In this document: positions 25,576 to 35,679 of the stretch, one piece after another
Layout: each line of letters starts with the position of its first letter
Numbering within the stretch: position 1 is the stretch's first letter
Source: an uncultured Muribaculaceae bacterium
Lineage (GTDB): Bacteria > Bacteroidota > Bacteroidia > Bacteroidales > Muribaculaceae
DNA length: 64,000 bases
Assembly: GCA_934661195.1 (NCBI GenBank)
Contig: CAKUJD010000007.1
Coordinates: 62,001-126,000, forward strand
Direction: 5' to 3'
The notes under the pieces: generated by a model
What the model saw: the letters and a program-made list of their open reading frames with translations, nothing else
Database searches by the model: none
Told to the model about the DNA's origin: nothing
Position numbers and translations under genes: made by a program

Positions 25576-28500
25576 TTAATATTCGTCCCAAGCCTTTATC
25601 TCCACATCATCGGCCTTGAGGTCGCAGAAGGCGTCGATAAACGCAGCGGCCAGGCGGGCATTGGTGATGAGAGGCACGTTGAGGTCAACCGCAGCGCGGC
25701 GAATCTTGTATCCGTTGGTAAGTTCGGCCGAAGTCAGATTCTTGGGAATGTTTATCACCAGGTCAATCTGCTTGCGGTGCAGCAGGTCGAGGGCCTGAGG
25801 CTCCTTGTCGGCCTCGCTGGGCCAGTGCACAAGCACTGCGGGCACGCCGTTGTCGTTAAGATACTTGTGTGTGCCGCCTGTGGCATACAGCTGATAGCCT
25901 TTTTTGTGCAGTTTCACGGCCGACTCCAGCAGGTCGGCCTTCATCTTGGCCGTGCCGGTGCTAAGGAGTATGCCCTTCTTGGGCACGCGCTGGCCCACCG
26001 ACAGCATGGCCTTGAGCAGAGCCTCGCTGGTGTTTTCGCCCAGGCAGCCCACCTCGCCGGTCGACGACATGTCCACGCCCAGCACCGGGTCGGCGCCCTG
26101 CAGGCGCGAGAATGAGAACTGCGACGCCTTGATGCCCACGTAGTCGAGATCAAACACGTTTTTGGCAGGCTTCTCCACCGGTATGCCCAGCATCACCTTG
26201 GTGGCAAGGTCGATGAAGTTCACCTTCAGCACCTTCGACACAAATGGGAAGCTGCGCGAGGCGCGCAGGTTGCACTCAATCACCTTGATGTCGTTGTTCT
26301 TGGCCAGATACTGGATGTTGAACGGACCGCTGATGTTCAGCGCCTTGGCTATTTTGCTGCTTATCTTCTTGATGCGGCGAATGGTCTCCACATACAGCTT
26401 TTGCGGCGGGAACTGGATGGTGGCGTCGCCCGAGTGCACGCCTGCAAACTCAATGTGTTCGCTGATGGCGTATAGCTTGATTTCGCCGTTTTGGGCCACG
26501 CTGTCCCACTCAATCTCTTTGGCGTTTTGGATAAACGAACTCACCACCACAGGGTGCTCGTGCGACACGTTGGCGGCAAGGCGCAGGAAGCGCTCAAGCT
26601 CGTCGTCGTTCGAGCACACGTTCATGGCTGCGCCCGACAGCACATAGGACGGGCGCACCAGCACAGGATAGCCCACCTCGTCGACAAACTCGTGGATGTC
26701 GTCGAGCGACGTCAGCTCGCGCCATGCCGGTTGGTCGATGCCCAGCGAGTCGAGCATGGCCGAGAACTTGTGGCGGTCTTCGGCGTTGTCGATATATTTT
26801 GCCTGAGTACCGAGTATGTTCACGTGCTCGGCGTCGAGGCGCATTGCCAGGTTGTTGGGGATTTGGCCGCCTGTCGACAGAATCACGCCGTGAGGCGTCT
26901 CAAGGTCGATGATGTCCATCACGCGCTCAAACGTCAGCTCGTCGAAGTAGAGGCGGTCGCACATGTCGTAGTCGGTCGACACCGTTTCGGGGTTGTAGTT
27001 TATCATCACGCTGCGCCAGCCCTCGCGCTTCACTGTGAGCAGGGCGTTCACGCTGCACCAGTCAAACTCCACCGAGCTGCCAATGCGGTAAGCGCCCGAG
27101 CCTACCACTATCACCGACTTCTTGTCGTGCTCATAGGCTATGTCGTTTTCTGTGCCGTTGTAGGTCAGATACAGATAGTTGGTCTTGGCGGGATATTCGG
27201 CCGCAAGGGTGTCGATCTGCTTCACCACGGGCGTGATGCCATACTTCTTGCGCAGCGCGCGCACCTCTAGGTTGCCGTCGCGGCCGTTGCCCATGTGCTT
27301 TTGCAGCACCGCGCGGGCTATTTGGAAGTCGCTGAAGCCCTGCTCCTTGGCCAGGCGCAGCAGGCTGGCCGGAATGTCGCCGATGGCCTTGTAGCTTTCC
27401 AGCTCACGGGTGGTGTTGATGAGGTTTTGCAGCTTGTAGAGGAACCACTTGTCGATTTTCGTCAGGTCGTGAATCTGGTCCACGGTGTATCCGTGGCGGA
27501 ATGCCGACTCAATCACAAATATGCGCCGGTCGGTGGGCTCCTTCAAGGCGCGCTCGATGTCGTCGACCACCACCGGCTTGTTTTCGATGAAGCCGTGCAT
27601 GCCTTGGCCTATCATGCGCAGGCCCTTTTGAATCACCTCCTCAAAGGTGCGGCCTATGGCCATCACTTCGCCCACCGACTTCATCGACGAGCCTATCTCG
27701 CGCTTCACGCCATGGAATTTGCCCAGGTCCCAGCGCGGAATTTTGCACACTATGTAGTCGAGCGCTGGCTCGAAGAATGCGCTTGTCACCTTTGTCACAG
27801 AGTTCTTGAGGTCAAACAGGCCGTAGCCCAGGCCCAGCTTGGCTGCCACGAAAGCCAGCGGATAGCCGGTGGCCTTCGACGCCAGCGCCGAGCTGCGGCT
27901 TAGGCGCGCGTTCACCTCAATCACGCGGTAGTCCATCGACTTGGGGTCGTAGGCATACTGCACGTTGCACTCGCCCACGATGCCCACGTGGCGTATTATC
28001 TTAATCGACAGTTCGCGCAGCTTGTGGTAGTCGGCGTTGCTCAGCGTTTGCGACGGCGCCACCACTATGCTCTCGCCCGTGTGTATGCCCAGGGGGTCGA
28101 AGTTCTCCATGTTGCACACAGTGATGCAGTTGTCAAAGCGGTCGCGCACCACCTCATATTCAATCTCTTTCCATCCTTTAAGCGACTTCTCCACCAGCAC
28201 CTGCGGCGAGAACGACAGCGCCTTTTCAACCAGCGTGCGCAGCTCGGCCTCGTTGTCGCAGAAGCCGCTGCCCAGGCCGCCCAGGGCGTAGGCGGCGCGC
28301 ACTATCACGGGGTAGCCCACCTCGCTGGCGGCGCGCATGGCGTCGTCCACATTATCCACAGCCTCGCTCTTGATGGTCTTCACGCCTATCTCGTCGAGCT
28401 TGTCGATAAACAGCTCGCGGTCTTCCGTGTTCATTATGGCCTCAACGGGGGTGCCAAGCACCTCCACGCCATACTTTTCCAGCACACCGCCCTTGTACAG

Positions 28501-28800
28501 AGCCACGCCGCAGTTAAGAGCGGTCTGGCCGCCAAACGACAGCAGTATGCCGTCGGGCTTCTCCTTGGCTATCACCTTTTCCACAAAGTAGGGGGTGACG
28601 GGCAAGAAGTATATCTTGTCGGCAAACTCATCCGACGTCTGCACAGTGGCAATGTTGGGGTTGATGAGCACCGTCTCTATGTTTTCTTCCTTCAGGGCCT
28701 TCAGTGCCTGCGAGCCTGAGTAGTCAAACTCGCCTGCCTCGCCTATCTTAAGCGCGCCCGAACCAAGGATTAAAACCTTCTTAATGTCTTTCTTATCCAT
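25576..28800 (-). CDS. carB: Carbamoyl-phosphate synthase large subunit
   Basis: 1074 residues, full length, no disruption. It opens with KKVLILGSGALKIGEAGEFDYSGSQA (in parts), the CPSase L-chain signature, repeated in the second half as VIVVGSGAYRIGSSVEFDWCSV. Two ATP-grasp domains follow these (VRAAYALGGLGSGF; VRPSYVLSGAAMNV), then a C-terminal MGS-like allosteric domain (KGILLSTGTAKMK ... LYATGGTHKYL). It makes carbamoyl phosphate from ammonia, bicarbonate and two ATP for pyrimidine and arginine synthesis. It lies 26 bp after carA in one operon. Confidence 0.98.
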   Translation of the reverse strand: MDKKDIKKVLILGSGALKIGEAGEFDYSGSQALKALKEENIETVLINPNIATVQTSDEFADKIYFLPVTPYFVEKVIAKEKPDGILLSFGGQTALNCGVALYKGGVLEKYGVEVLGTPVEAIMNTEDRELFIDKLDEIGVKTIKSEAVDNVDDAMRAASEVGYPVIVRAAYALGGLGSGFCDNEAELRTLVEKALSFSPQVLVEKSLKGWKEIEYEVVRDRFDNCITVCNMENFDPLGIHTGESIVVAPSQTLSNADYHKLRELSIKIIRHVGIVGECNVQYAYDPKSMDYRVIEVNARLSRSSALASKATGYPLAFVAAKLGLGYGLFDLKNSVTKVTSAFFEPALDYIVCKIPRWDLGKFHGVKREIGSSMKSVGEVMAIGRTFEEVIQKGLRMIGQGMHGFIENKPVVVDDIERALKEPTDRRIFVIESAFRHGYTVDQIHDLTKIDKWFLYKLQNLINTTRELESYKAIGDIPASLLRLAKEQGFSDFQIARAVLQKHMGNGRDGNLEVRALRKKYGITPVVKQIDTLAAEYPAKTNYLYLTYNGTENDIAYEHDKKSVIVVGSGAYRIGSSVEFDWCSVNALLTVKREGWRSVMINYNPETVSTDYDMCDRLYFDELTFERVMDIIDLETPHGVILSTGGQIPNNLAMRLDAEHVNILGTQAKYIDNAEDRHKFSAMLDSLGIDQPAWRELTSLDDIHEFVDEVGYPVLVRPSYVLSGAAMNVCSNDDELERFLRLAANVSHEHPVVVSSFIQNAKEIEWDSVAQNGEIKLYAISEHIEFAGVHSGDATIQFPPQKLYVETIRRIKKISSKIAKALNISGPFNIQYLAKNNDIKVIECNLRASRSFPFVSKVLKVNFIDLATKVMLGIPVEKPAKNVFDLDYVGIKASQFSFSRLQGADPVLGVDMSSTGEVGCLGENTSEALLKAMLSVGQRVPKKGILLSTGTAKMKADLLESAVKLHKKGYQLYATGGTHKYLNDNGVPAVLVHWPSEADKEPQALDLLHRKQIDLVINIPKNLTSAELTNGYKIRRAAVDLNVPLITNARLAAAFIDAFCDLKADDVEIKAWDEY

Positions 28801-28826
28801 AATTTAATATGTGTGGCTCTGTTTTG

Positions 28827-29906
28827 TTATTTCAGTAAATCAATGAATTTGTCGAACACAAACTCGGTGTCGGTGGGGCCGCCGCAGGCCTCGGGGTGGA
28901 ACTGTGTTGAGAAAAACGGCTTGGTCTTGTGGCGTATGCCCTCGTTGGTGCCGTCGTTCATGTTCACAAACAGCGGCTCCCAGTCGTCGGGCAGGGTGGT
29001 GGCGTCGACGGCAAATCCGTGGTTCTGCGACGTGATGAAGCACTTGTTGGTGCCCACCTCGCGCACGGGCTGGTTCTGGCTGCGGTGGCCATACTTCAGC
29101 TTGTAGGTCTTGGCGCCGGCGGCTTTTGACAGCAGCTGGTTGCCCATGCATATGCCGCATATGGGCTTGCCTATGGCCAGCGCCTTGCGTATGTTGGCCA
29201 CGGTCTCTTCGGCAAAGCTCGGGTCGCCGGGGCCGTTGGCTATGAACAGGCCGTCGTAGTCTATGGTGGTGAAGTCGTAGTTCCACGGCACGCGCACCAC
29301 GTGGGCGCCGCGCTTAATGAGGCAGCGGATAATGTTGTTCTTAACACCGCAGTCCACCAGCACCACCTTTTTGCCGGCGGGGTCGCCATATTCGCGCACT
29401 TCGGTGCAGCTGGCCTTGGCCACCAGGTTCTCCTTGTTGGGATCGTAGAAGTCGATGTCGGCGCAGCCTTCCACCACTATCTTGCCCAGCAGCGAGCCTT
29501 TTTCGCGCAGGTGCTTGGTGAGGGCGCGCGTGTCAATGCCGCCCAGGCCCACTACCTGCTCTTCCACCAGCCACTCGCTGAGGCTGCTTGCCGCATCCCA
29601 GTGGCTGTAGTCCCACGAGTAGTCCTGGCATATAATGGCTTGTGGGTGAATCTTCTCGCTCTCAAGAAATTCACTCATGTCATCTTTCACGGCCTTGCGC
29701 GAGGGCACGCCGTAGTTGCCTATAAGGGGGTAGGTTGACACTAAAATTTGACCGAGATATGAAGGGTCGGTGAGGCTTTCGGGATATGCCGTCATGGCTG
29801 TGTTAAACACCACCTCGCCGGCGCACGCCTTCTCAAACCCGAAAGAGTAACCTTCAAACTTGCTGCCATCCTCAAGAATAAGAACAGCTTTTTTTGTCTT
29901 TCTCAT
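28827..29906 (-). CDS. carA: Carbamoyl-phosphate synthase small subunit (glutaminase)
   Basis: 359 residues from ATG 29906 (MRKTKKAVLILEDGSKFEGYSFG, in parts). An ATG 60 bp further up opens the frame but its extension is not family-like and starts within 3 bp of the promoter's -7 box. The N-terminal CPSase domain (MTAYPESLTDPSYLGQI) is followed by a class I glutamine amidotransferase domain with nucleophile Cys in GICMGNQLL and the His-Pro-Glu of FHPEACGGP. It feeds ammonia from glutamine to CarB. First gene of the operon; pyrF lies about 2 kb away on the other strand, but no pyrimidine operator is visible. Confidence 0.97.
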   Translation of the reverse strand: MRKTKKAVLILEDGSKFEGYSFGFEKACAGEVVFNTAMTAYPESLTDPSYLGQILVSTYPLIGNYGVPSRKAVKDDMSEFLESEKIHPQAIICQDYSWDYSHWDAASSLSEWLVEEQVVGLGGIDTRALTKHLREKGSLLGKIVVEGCADIDFYDPNKENLVAKASCTEVREYGDPAGKKVVLVDCGVKNNIIRCLIKRGAHVVRVPWNYDFTTIDYDGLFIANGPGDPSFAEETVANIRKALAIGKPICGICMGNQLLSKAAGAKTYKLKYGHRSQNQPVREVGTNKCFITSQNHGFAVDATTLPDDWEPLFVNMNDGTNEGIRHKTKPFFSTQFHPEACGGPTDTEFVFDKFIDLLK

Positions 29907-29967
29907 CAGATAAATGCTGTTTTTTGTAGTTTTGATGGTTTTACACGCTATTGTCGAGAAAACCATG

Positions 29968-29998
29968 CAAAATTAAACAAAAAACTTCACAATCACAA
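29968..29998 (-). promoter_or_regulatory. Promoter of carAB
   Basis: Read leftward: TTG (29996-29998), 20 nt, TAATTTTG (29968-29975). The leader to ATG 29906 is about 58 nt. Confidence 0.7.
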
Positions 29999-30073
29999 CG
30001 AATTGCCAGCCTATGTTGCATCGGCCAGCCAAAGGCCGCATGATAACTGCCTATCACGCAAAGCAAACAGCTA

Positions 30074-30103
30074 TTGCGCACTGAGAAAAAAACGCTATCT
30101 TTG
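30074..30103 (+). promoter_or_regulatory. Promoter of the marC-like gene
   Basis: TTG (30074-30076), 19 nt, TATCTTTG (30096-30103). The leader of about 108 nt holds a GC-rich inverted repeat (around 30108-30160). No known riboswitch is recognised. Confidence 0.7.
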
Positions 30104-30214
30104 CACAACGGCGGGCTGCAGATGCCCGCTTTCGCCCGTCGCCAGGCCTGCCTCGCGCTGGGCGATTGTTATGAGTGATTTTTATTATTAACATATCTTA
30201 TTTAGAGTTTTTTT

Positions 30215-30802
30215 ATGACCGGATTAGAAAAATTGAATTTTCAGCAAATTCTTAGCGCGTTTCTTGTGCTGCTTGGCATCATCGACATTATTGGCGCGAT
30301 TCCAATCATCATTCAGCTTAAGTCGCGCGGCAAAAAAGTGAGTGCCACCAAGGCCACTCTCATCTCGTTCGGCCTGATGGTGGGCTTCTTCTACGGCGGA
30401 AACCTGATACTCAACATTTTTGGCTGCAACATACAGTCGTTTGCGGCCGCAGGCGCCATCCTCATCTTCTTTATGGCTCTGGAGATGATTCTCGACGTGG
30501 AGATTTTCAAAAACAACGGCCCTGTGAAGGAGGCCACTCTGGTGCCGCTGGTGTTCCCTCTGCTGGCGGGAGCCGGCTCGTTCACCACGCTCATCTCGCT
30601 CAAGGCAATGTATTCCGACATCAACATCCTCATTGCCCTTGCGCTCAACATGGTGTGGGTGTTCATCGTTATCCGCCTCACCGACAAGGTGCAGCACCTG
30701 CTCGGAGCCAGCGGCATATACTTCATCCGCAAGTTCTTCGGCATCATTCTGCTTGCCATTGCGGTGAAGATGTTCACCGAGAATTTCGCCCAGCTGTGGT
30801 AG
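30215..30802 (+). CDS. MarC family integral membrane protein
   Basis: 195 residues with six predicted membrane helices. The family motifs LLGIIDIIGAIPIIIQL at the start, FPLLAGAGSFTTLISL in the middle and GIYFIRKFFGIILLAIAVKMF near the end match MarC/NAAT proteins. Despite the name, MarC is not part of multiple-antibiotic resistance; the transported substrate is unknown. It is monocistronic with its own promoter and terminator. Confidence 0.9.
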   Translation: MTGLEKLNFQQILSAFLVLLGIIDIIGAIPIIIQLKSRGKKVSATKATLISFGLMVGFFYGGNLILNIFGCNIQSFAAAGAILIFFMALEMILDVEIFKNNGPVKEATLVPLVFPLLAGAGSFTTLISLKAMYSDINILIALALNMVWVFIVIRLTDKVQHLLGASGIYFIRKFFGIILLAIAVKMFTENFAQLW

Positions 30803-30833
30803 CGCCACGGCGGCATGGGCAACACGCATAACC

Positions 30834-30881
30834 AGCGGCGCGGTCGTTAGCTTAATTGCATATGGCCGCGCCGCTCTGTTT
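30834..30881 (+). terminator. Hairpin after the marC-like gene
   Basis: A 10-bp GC-rich stem (30834-30843 with 30866-30875) and a weak ctgttt tail. Confidence 0.55.
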
Positions 30882-30952
30882 CACAAGTGAACTATATTTT
30901 GTAATTTTGCACTCAGCAAAGCAATTTTAATTAAGACATACACAAATATTTT

Positions 30953-32062
30953 ATGGCCGAAACACCACTATTGCAACGCCTCGACGGTCTCGACGCGAGA
31001 TTTCAGGAGATAGGCACCCTCATCACCGACCCGCAGGTGATTGCCGACCAGGCACGCTACGTCAAGCTCACCAAGGAGTATAAAAGCCTCGAAAACCTGC
31101 TAAAGGTCACCAACCGCTACAAGAAGCTGCTGGCCGACATCAACGATGCCAAGGCTATGCTCGACGAGGAGAGCGACGACGACCTGCGCGCCATGGCCAA
31201 GGAAGAAATCGACGCCGACTCGGCCCAGCTGCCGCAGCTCGAGGAGGAAATCAAGCTGCTGCTGATTCCCGAAGACCCCGAAGACTCCAAAAACGCCATT
31301 CTTGAAATACGCGGCGGGGCCGGCGGCGACGAGGCTGCCCTCTTTGCCGGCGACTTGGCGCGCATGTACATGCGCTACTGCGAGTCGAAGGGCTGGAAGG
31401 TGGAGGTGTCGAGCTGCAGCGAGGGCGCTGCCGGCGGCTTCAAGGAAATAATAATGAGCGTGACGGGCGACAACGTGTATGGCACGCTTAAATATGAGTC
31501 GGGGGTGCACCGTGTGCAGCGCGTGCCCGCCACCGAAACCCAGGGTCGCGTGCACACCTCGGCCGCTTCGGTGGCCGTGCTGCCCGAGGCCGAGCCTTTC
31601 GAGGTCGAGATCAACGAGGGCGAAATCAAGTGGGACACCTTCCGCAGCGGCGGCGCCGGCGGCCAGAATGTGAACAAGGTGAACTCGGGCGTGCGCCTGC
31701 GCTACATGTGGACCAACCCCAACACTGGCAAGCAGGAGGAAATATTGATTGAGTGCACCGAGACGCGCGACCAGCCCAAAAACAAAGAGCGCGCCCTGGC
31801 GCGCCTGCGCACATTCATCTACGACCACGAGCACCAGAAGTATGTGGACGACATAGCCTCGCGCCGCAAGACGCTGGTGTCAACAGGCGACCGCTCGGCC
31901 AAAATCCGCACCTACAACTATCCGCAGGGCCGCATCACCGATCACCGCATAGGCTACACCGTCTATAATCTGCCCGCATTCATGGACGGCGACATACAGG
32001 ACTGCATCGACCACCTGATTGTGGCCGAAAACGCCGAGAAACTCAAGGAGAGCGAGCTGTAG
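30953..32062 (+). CDS. prfA: Peptide chain release factor 1
   Basis: 369 residues. The catalytic GGQ (residues about 236-238, in SGGAGGQNVNKVNSG) triggers peptidyl-tRNA hydrolysis. The codon-recognition region reads RVPATETQGRVHTS, carrying the PAT form of the RF1 PxT motif rather than the SPF of RF2, so it reads UAA and UAG. The rest (KTLVSTGDRSAKIRTYNYPQGR, in parts) is standard. A TAATTTTG box at 30902-30909 is a likely -7 element. pyrF follows 47 bp later and may be co-transcribed. Confidence 0.97.
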   Translation: MAETPLLQRLDGLDARFQEIGTLITDPQVIADQARYVKLTKEYKSLENLLKVTNRYKKLLADINDAKAMLDEESDDDLRAMAKEEIDADSAQLPQLEEEIKLLLIPEDPEDSKNAILEIRGGAGGDEAALFAGDLARMYMRYCESKGWKVEVSSCSEGAAGGFKEIIMSVTGDNVYGTLKYESGVHRVQRVPATETQGRVHTSAASVAVLPEAEPFEVEINEGEIKWDTFRSGGAGGQNVNKVNSGVRLRYMWTNPNTGKQEEILIECTETRDQPKNKERALARLRTFIYDHEHQKYVDDIASRRKTLVSTGDRSAKIRTYNYPQGRITDHRIGYTVYNLPAFMDGDIQDCIDHLIVAENAEKLKESEL

Positions 32063-32109
32063 CGGTGCGGCGGCAAGTGTGACCAATCATTTATATATTT
32101 ACAAGCAAT

Positions 32110-32937
32110 ATGAACAGACAACAACTCATTGAGCAAATAAAGCAAAAACGCTCATTCCTGTGCGTGGGCCTCGACCCTGACCTCGGCAAGATGCCAGCCA
32201 GCCTTGGCGGCGACCTGCTGGCCTTCAACAAGGCCATAATCGACGCCACCGCGCACCACGCCATAGCCTTCAAGCCCAATCTGGCCTTCTATGAGGTGCA
32301 GGGCGTGAAGGGCTACAAGGCCTTTGAAGACACTGTGGCCTACATCCGCGCCAACTATCCCGACGTGATGATAATAGCCGACGCCAAGCGCGGCGACATA
32401 GGCAACACATCTAAAATGTATGCCAAGAGTTTCTTCGAGACGCTCAACGTCGATGCCCTCACCGTGGCCCCCTACATGGGAGAGGACAGCGTGACGCCAT
32501 TCCTTGGCTACCCCGACAAGTGGGTGGTGCTGCTGGCCCTCACATCCAACAAGGGCTCGCAAGACTTCCAGCACATTGCCGCAGCCGATGGCGGCGACGA
32601 GCTGTTTGAGACGGTGATCAAAAAATCGCAGCAGTGGGGTGATGACAGCAACATGATGTATGTCACCGGCGCCACTCAGGCTCCGCTGTTCACCCGCATA
32701 CGCCAGCTTGCGCCAAACCACTTTCTGCTGGTGCCCGGCGTGGGCGCCCAGGGCGGCAGCCTCGAGCAGGTGGCCAAGTACGGCTTCAACAGCGACTGCG
32801 GCCTCATTGTAAACTCGTCGCGCGGCATAATCCACGCCTCCAGCGACGACGACTTTGCCCAGGTAGCCGGGCAGAAAGCGGCCGACATGCATGCCCAAAT
32901 GCAGAAACTGCTGGCCGATTATGGAATTTTTTCGTGA
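32110..32937 (+). CDS. pyrF: Orotidine-5'-phosphate decarboxylase (type 2)
   Basis: 275 residues, the longer 'type 2' subfamily. It catalyses the last step of UMP synthesis. Signatures: [14 protein letters not shown] at the start, FKPNLAFYE, the catalytic [25 protein letters not shown] and [11 protein letters not shown], and IVNSSRGII near the phosphate-binding end. It is probably in one transcript with prfA. carAB on the other side of marC covers the first step of the same pathway. Confidence 0.97.
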   Translation: MNRQQLIEQIKQKRSFLCVGLDPDLGKMPASLGGDLLAFNKAIIDATAHHAIAFKPNLAFYEVQGVKGYKAFEDTVAYIRANYPDVMIIADAKRGDIGNTSKMYAKSFFETLNVDALTVAPYMGEDSVTPFLGYPDKWVVLLALTSNKGSQDFQHIAAADGGDELFETVIKKSQQWGDDSNMMYVTGATQAPLFTRIRQLAPNHFLLVPGVGAQGGSLEQVAKYGFNSDCGLIVNSSRGIIHASSDDDFAQVAGQKAADMHAQMQKLLADYGIFS

Positions 32938-33036
32938 TTTAACCTGCTTTTGGGCAACCACATAAAATATATTTTATAAATTTGCATACGCAATCACAGC
33001 ACATTAAGTTTATAACTATAAAAATAAAGAATTAAA

Positions 33037-34290
33037 ATGGCAAACATTAAAGATTACAATTTCGCTGGTAAAAAGGCAATTGTACGCGTTGACTTCAACG
33101 TTCCATTGAACGAAGAGGGCAAAATCACCGACGACACCCGCATCCGCGGTGCTCTGCCCACCCTTAAGAAGATTCTTGCCGACGGCGGCAGCACCATCAT
33201 TATGTCGCACATGGGCAAGCCTAAGGGCAAAGTTAATCCGAAACTCTCTCTCAGCCAGATAGTAGACGCAGTGTCGGCCGCTCTCGGCGTTGCCGTTAAG
33301 TTCGCCCCCGACTGCGCTAAGGCTGCCGATGCAGCCGCTGCCCTCAAGCCGGGCGAGGCCCTGCTGCTCGAGAACCTTCGCTTCTATCCCGAAGAGGAGG
33401 GCAAGCCCGTGGGCATCGACAAAAACGATCCCGCTTATGCCGAGGCCAAGAAGGAGATGAAAGAGCGCCAGAAGGAGTTTGCCAAGACTCTCGCAAGCTA
33501 TGCCGACTGCTATGTGAACGATGCCTTCGGCACCGCTCACCGCCGTCATGCATCTACTGCCGTGATCGCCGACTTCTTCGATCAGGACAACAAGATGCTG
33601 GGCTACCTCATGGAGAAAGAGGTTACCGCTATCGACAATGTGATGAAGAATGCCAAGCACCCCTTCACTGCCATCATTGGCGGCAGCAAGGTGTCGTCGA
33701 AGCTGGGCGTGATCAAGAACCTGCTCGACAAGGTTGACAACCTCATCATCGGCGGCGGCATGGGCTACACCTTCGTTAAGGCTCAAGGCGGCAAAATCGG
33801 CTGCTCGCTCCACGAGGACGACCTCATCCCCGAAGCTCTCAATGTGATTAAGGAAGCCAAGGAAAAAGGCGTTAACCTGAGCCTCTCGGTTGCCACAGTG
33901 GCTGCCGACAAGTTCTCTAACGACGCCAACCGCAAGGTGGTTGACATCTACGACATCCCCGACGGCTGGGAAGGCATGGACGCTTCTCCCGAATCGCTCG
34001 AAATCTGGAAGAAGATCATCCTCAGCTCTAAGACCATTCTGTGGAACGGCCCCGTGGGCGTGTTTGAGTTCCCCAACTTTGCCAAGGGCACAGGCGAAAT
34101 CGCCAAGTATGTGGCCGAGGCCACTGAAAACGGCGCTTACTCACTCGTAGGCGGCGGCGACTCGGTGGCTGCTGTCAACAAGTTTGGCCTGGCCGACAAG
34201 GTGTCTTACGTTTCCACTGGTGGCGGCGCAATGCTTGAGGCCATCGAGGGCAAGACTCTGCCCGGTGTGGCAGCCATCAAAGGTGAGTAA
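33037..34290 (+). CDS. pgk: Phosphoglycerate kinase
   Basis: 417 residues, normal length. Signature [20 protein letters not shown] (one block) near the N-terminus, then [33 protein letters not shown], the hinge [13 protein letters not shown], and the nucleotide-binding [10 protein letters not shown] and [12 protein letters not shown]. It makes ATP from 1,3-bisphosphoglycerate in glycolysis. Codon use is strongly biased (GCC, AAG, CTC), as expected for a highly expressed gene. A TAAATTTG box at 32977-32984 is a likely -7 element. A strong terminator follows. Confidence 0.98.
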   Translation: MANIKDYNFAGKKAIVRVDFNVPLNEEGKITDDTRIRGALPTLKKILADGGSTIIMSHMGKPKGKVNPKLSLSQIVDAVSAALGVAVKFAPDCAKAADAAAALKPGEALLLENLRFYPEEEGKPVGIDKNDPAYAEAKKEMKERQKEFAKTLASYADCYVNDAFGTAHRRHASTAVIADFFDQDNKMLGYLMEKEVTAIDNVMKNAKHPFTAIIGGSKVSSKLGVIKNLLDKVDNLIIGGGMGYTFVKAQGGKIGCSLHEDDLIPEALNVIKEAKEKGVNLSLSVATVAADKFSNDANRKVVDIYDIPDGWEGMDASPESLEIWKKIILSSKTILWNGPVGVFEFPNFAKGTGEIAKYVAEATENGAYSLVGGGDSVAAVNKFGLADKVSYVSTGGGAMLEAIEGKTLPGVAAIKGE

Positions 34291-34328
34291 CCTATAAAGC
34301 CTCGCAAGGCTAACCAATAAAAGCATTG

Positions 34329-34366
34329 GCGGGCTGGAACACAAACGCGTGTTCCAGCCCGCTTTG
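34329..34366. terminator. Terminator of pgk
   Basis: A perfect 14-bp stem (34329-34342 with 34349-34362) with a 6-nt loop, then tttg. It separates pgk from the convergent hemW. Confidence 0.8.
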
Positions 34367-34406
34367 TCATTATGTGGGCCTATGGCCAGGTGGGTGGGGT
34401 GGCGGT

Positions 34407-35537
34407 TCAGTCCCACATAAGGTCGCGGATCACGGCGTCGGCCATCATCACTCCGCTTTCGGTGAGGCTGTATGTGTCATCGTGGCACTGCAGCAGCCCC
34501 TGCGCAATGTGGCGCTGCGCCTTTTTGCGGAATTGGCGCGCGGCTTCAGCCCCGAATTTGCGCTCAAGCCGACTGGCATCAAGGCCGTCGGCCGTGCGCA
34601 GGCGCAGCATCACCTCTTCGTCATAGTGCTCCCACTGCTGCAGCTGCTCGGCTACGGCCGCAGTGCCGCGCTCGCTCACTGCGGCCAAATACTGCTTGAT
34701 GCTGCTTGGGTTGTAGCTGCGCGACGTGCCGTCGTAGCTGTGCGCAGCCGCTCCAAGGCCCAGATAGGGTGTGAAGTTCCAGTAAGCCGAATTGTGGCGT
34801 GAGCGGAATCCTGGCTTTGCAAAGTTTGAAATTTCGTAGTGCTCATATCCGGCAGCTTTCAGCGCGCAGGCCAGGTGGCAGTACATGGCCACGCACGTTT
34901 CATCGTCGGTCTCCTTCACCTTTTCCTGCCGGCGCATCACCCACAGGCGCGTGCCAGGCTCATAGCTCAGGCTGTAGGCCGAAATGTGCTGCGCCCCCGT
35001 GGCAATGGCCTGCTCCACACTGTGCTGCCACGACTGCATCGTTTGCCCGGGCACGCCATATATCAGGTCGATGCTCACGTTACGAATGCCCGCGCGGCGC
35101 ATTGCGGCCAAGGCCTCAAGAGCTTCGGCGGCATTGTGCCGCCGCCCCATGAACTCCAGCTCAGAGTCGATGAAGCTCTGCACGCCCATGCTCACGCGGT
35201 TCACACCCTCGCTGGCAAAGCAGCTCATCAGCTCATCGGTCACGTCGTCGGGGTTCACCTCCACCGTCAACTCCTCCACACCGCTCAAATCGGTGCAGCG
35301 GCGCAACCCGTCGAGCAGACGGTGCATCTGCCCAGGGCTGAGCAGCGATGGGGTGCCACCGCCCACATACAGCGTATTCACGCGCTCTGTGCCAAGCACG
35401 GCCTTGCGTCGGGCAGCGCATTCACGCACCACACAGTCGATATAGGCCTCCACATCGCCCATGGCGGGAGTGGAGTAGAAGTCGCAATACACGCACTTGC
35501 GCTTGCAGTAGGGTATATGTACATAAATTCCAGCCAT
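34407..35537 (-). CDS. hemW: Radical SAM protein HemW-like
   Basis: 376 residues. The [4Fe-4S] radical SAM motif is CKRKCVYCDF (Cys11, Cys15, Cys18), the CX3CX2C of HemW rather than a fourth-Cys HemN. The glycine-rich TLYVGGGTPSLL, the VSMGVQSF segment and the C-terminal HemN_C domain (YLGLGAAAHSYDG, SIKQYLAAV) are present. HemW binds heme and is thought to be a heme chaperone; older annotations call it oxygen-independent coproporphyrinogen oxidase. The ATG lies four bases past a full promoter, so the message is probably leaderless. Confidence 0.92.
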   Translation of the reverse strand: MAGIYVHIPYCKRKCVYCDFYSTPAMGDVEAYIDCVVRECAARRKAVLGTERVNTLYVGGGTPSLLSPGQMHRLLDGLRRCTDLSGVEELTVEVNPDDVTDELMSCFASEGVNRVSMGVQSFIDSELEFMGRRHNAAEALEALAAMRRAGIRNVSIDLIYGVPGQTMQSWQHSVEQAIATGAQHISAYSLSYEPGTRLWVMRRQEKVKETDDETCVAMYCHLACALKAAGYEHYEISNFAKPGFRSRHNSAYWNFTPYLGLGAAAHSYDGTSRSYNPSSIKQYLAAVSERGTAAVAEQLQQWEHYDEEVMLRLRTADGLDASRLERKFGAEAARQFRKKAQRHIAQGLLQCHDDTYSLTESGVMMADAVIRDLMWD

Positions 35538-35541
35538 GGTG

Positions 35542-35572
35542 CAAAGTTAGTGCAAGCCGAGCGCAATGGCAA
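35542..35572 (-). promoter_or_regulatory. Promoter of hemW inside the right-hand repeat unit
   Basis: Read leftward: TTG (35570-35572), 20 nt, TAACTTTG (35542-35549), then four bases and the hemW ATG. The whole promoter except its last base falls inside the 58-bp repeat at 35543-35600. Confidence 0.7.
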
Positions 35573-35600
35573 GCCGGGCTTGCCCGAAGTTGCCATTGCC
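35543..35600. repeat. 58-bp direct repeat, copy 1 (REP-like, with hairpin and promoter)
   Basis: Identical to 35622-35679 (period 79 bp). It holds an inverted repeat gcaatggcaa/ttgccattgc (35563-35572 with 35590-35599) and, on the minus strand, the hemW promoter. Such sequences recall dispersed intergenic repeats of Bacteroidales. Confidence 0.85.
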
Positions 35601-35621
35601 GAGGCGCCGCCTAAGTTCTCT

Positions 35622-35679
35622 AAAGTTAGTGCAAGCCGAGCGCAATGGCAAGCCGGGCTTGCCCGAAGTTGCCATTGCC
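35622..35679. repeat. 58-bp direct repeat, copy 2
   Basis: Identical to 35543-35600. The base just outside differs (t instead of c at 35621), which turns the TAACTTTG box into TAACTTTA, so this copy has probably lost promoter strength. Confidence 0.85.
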
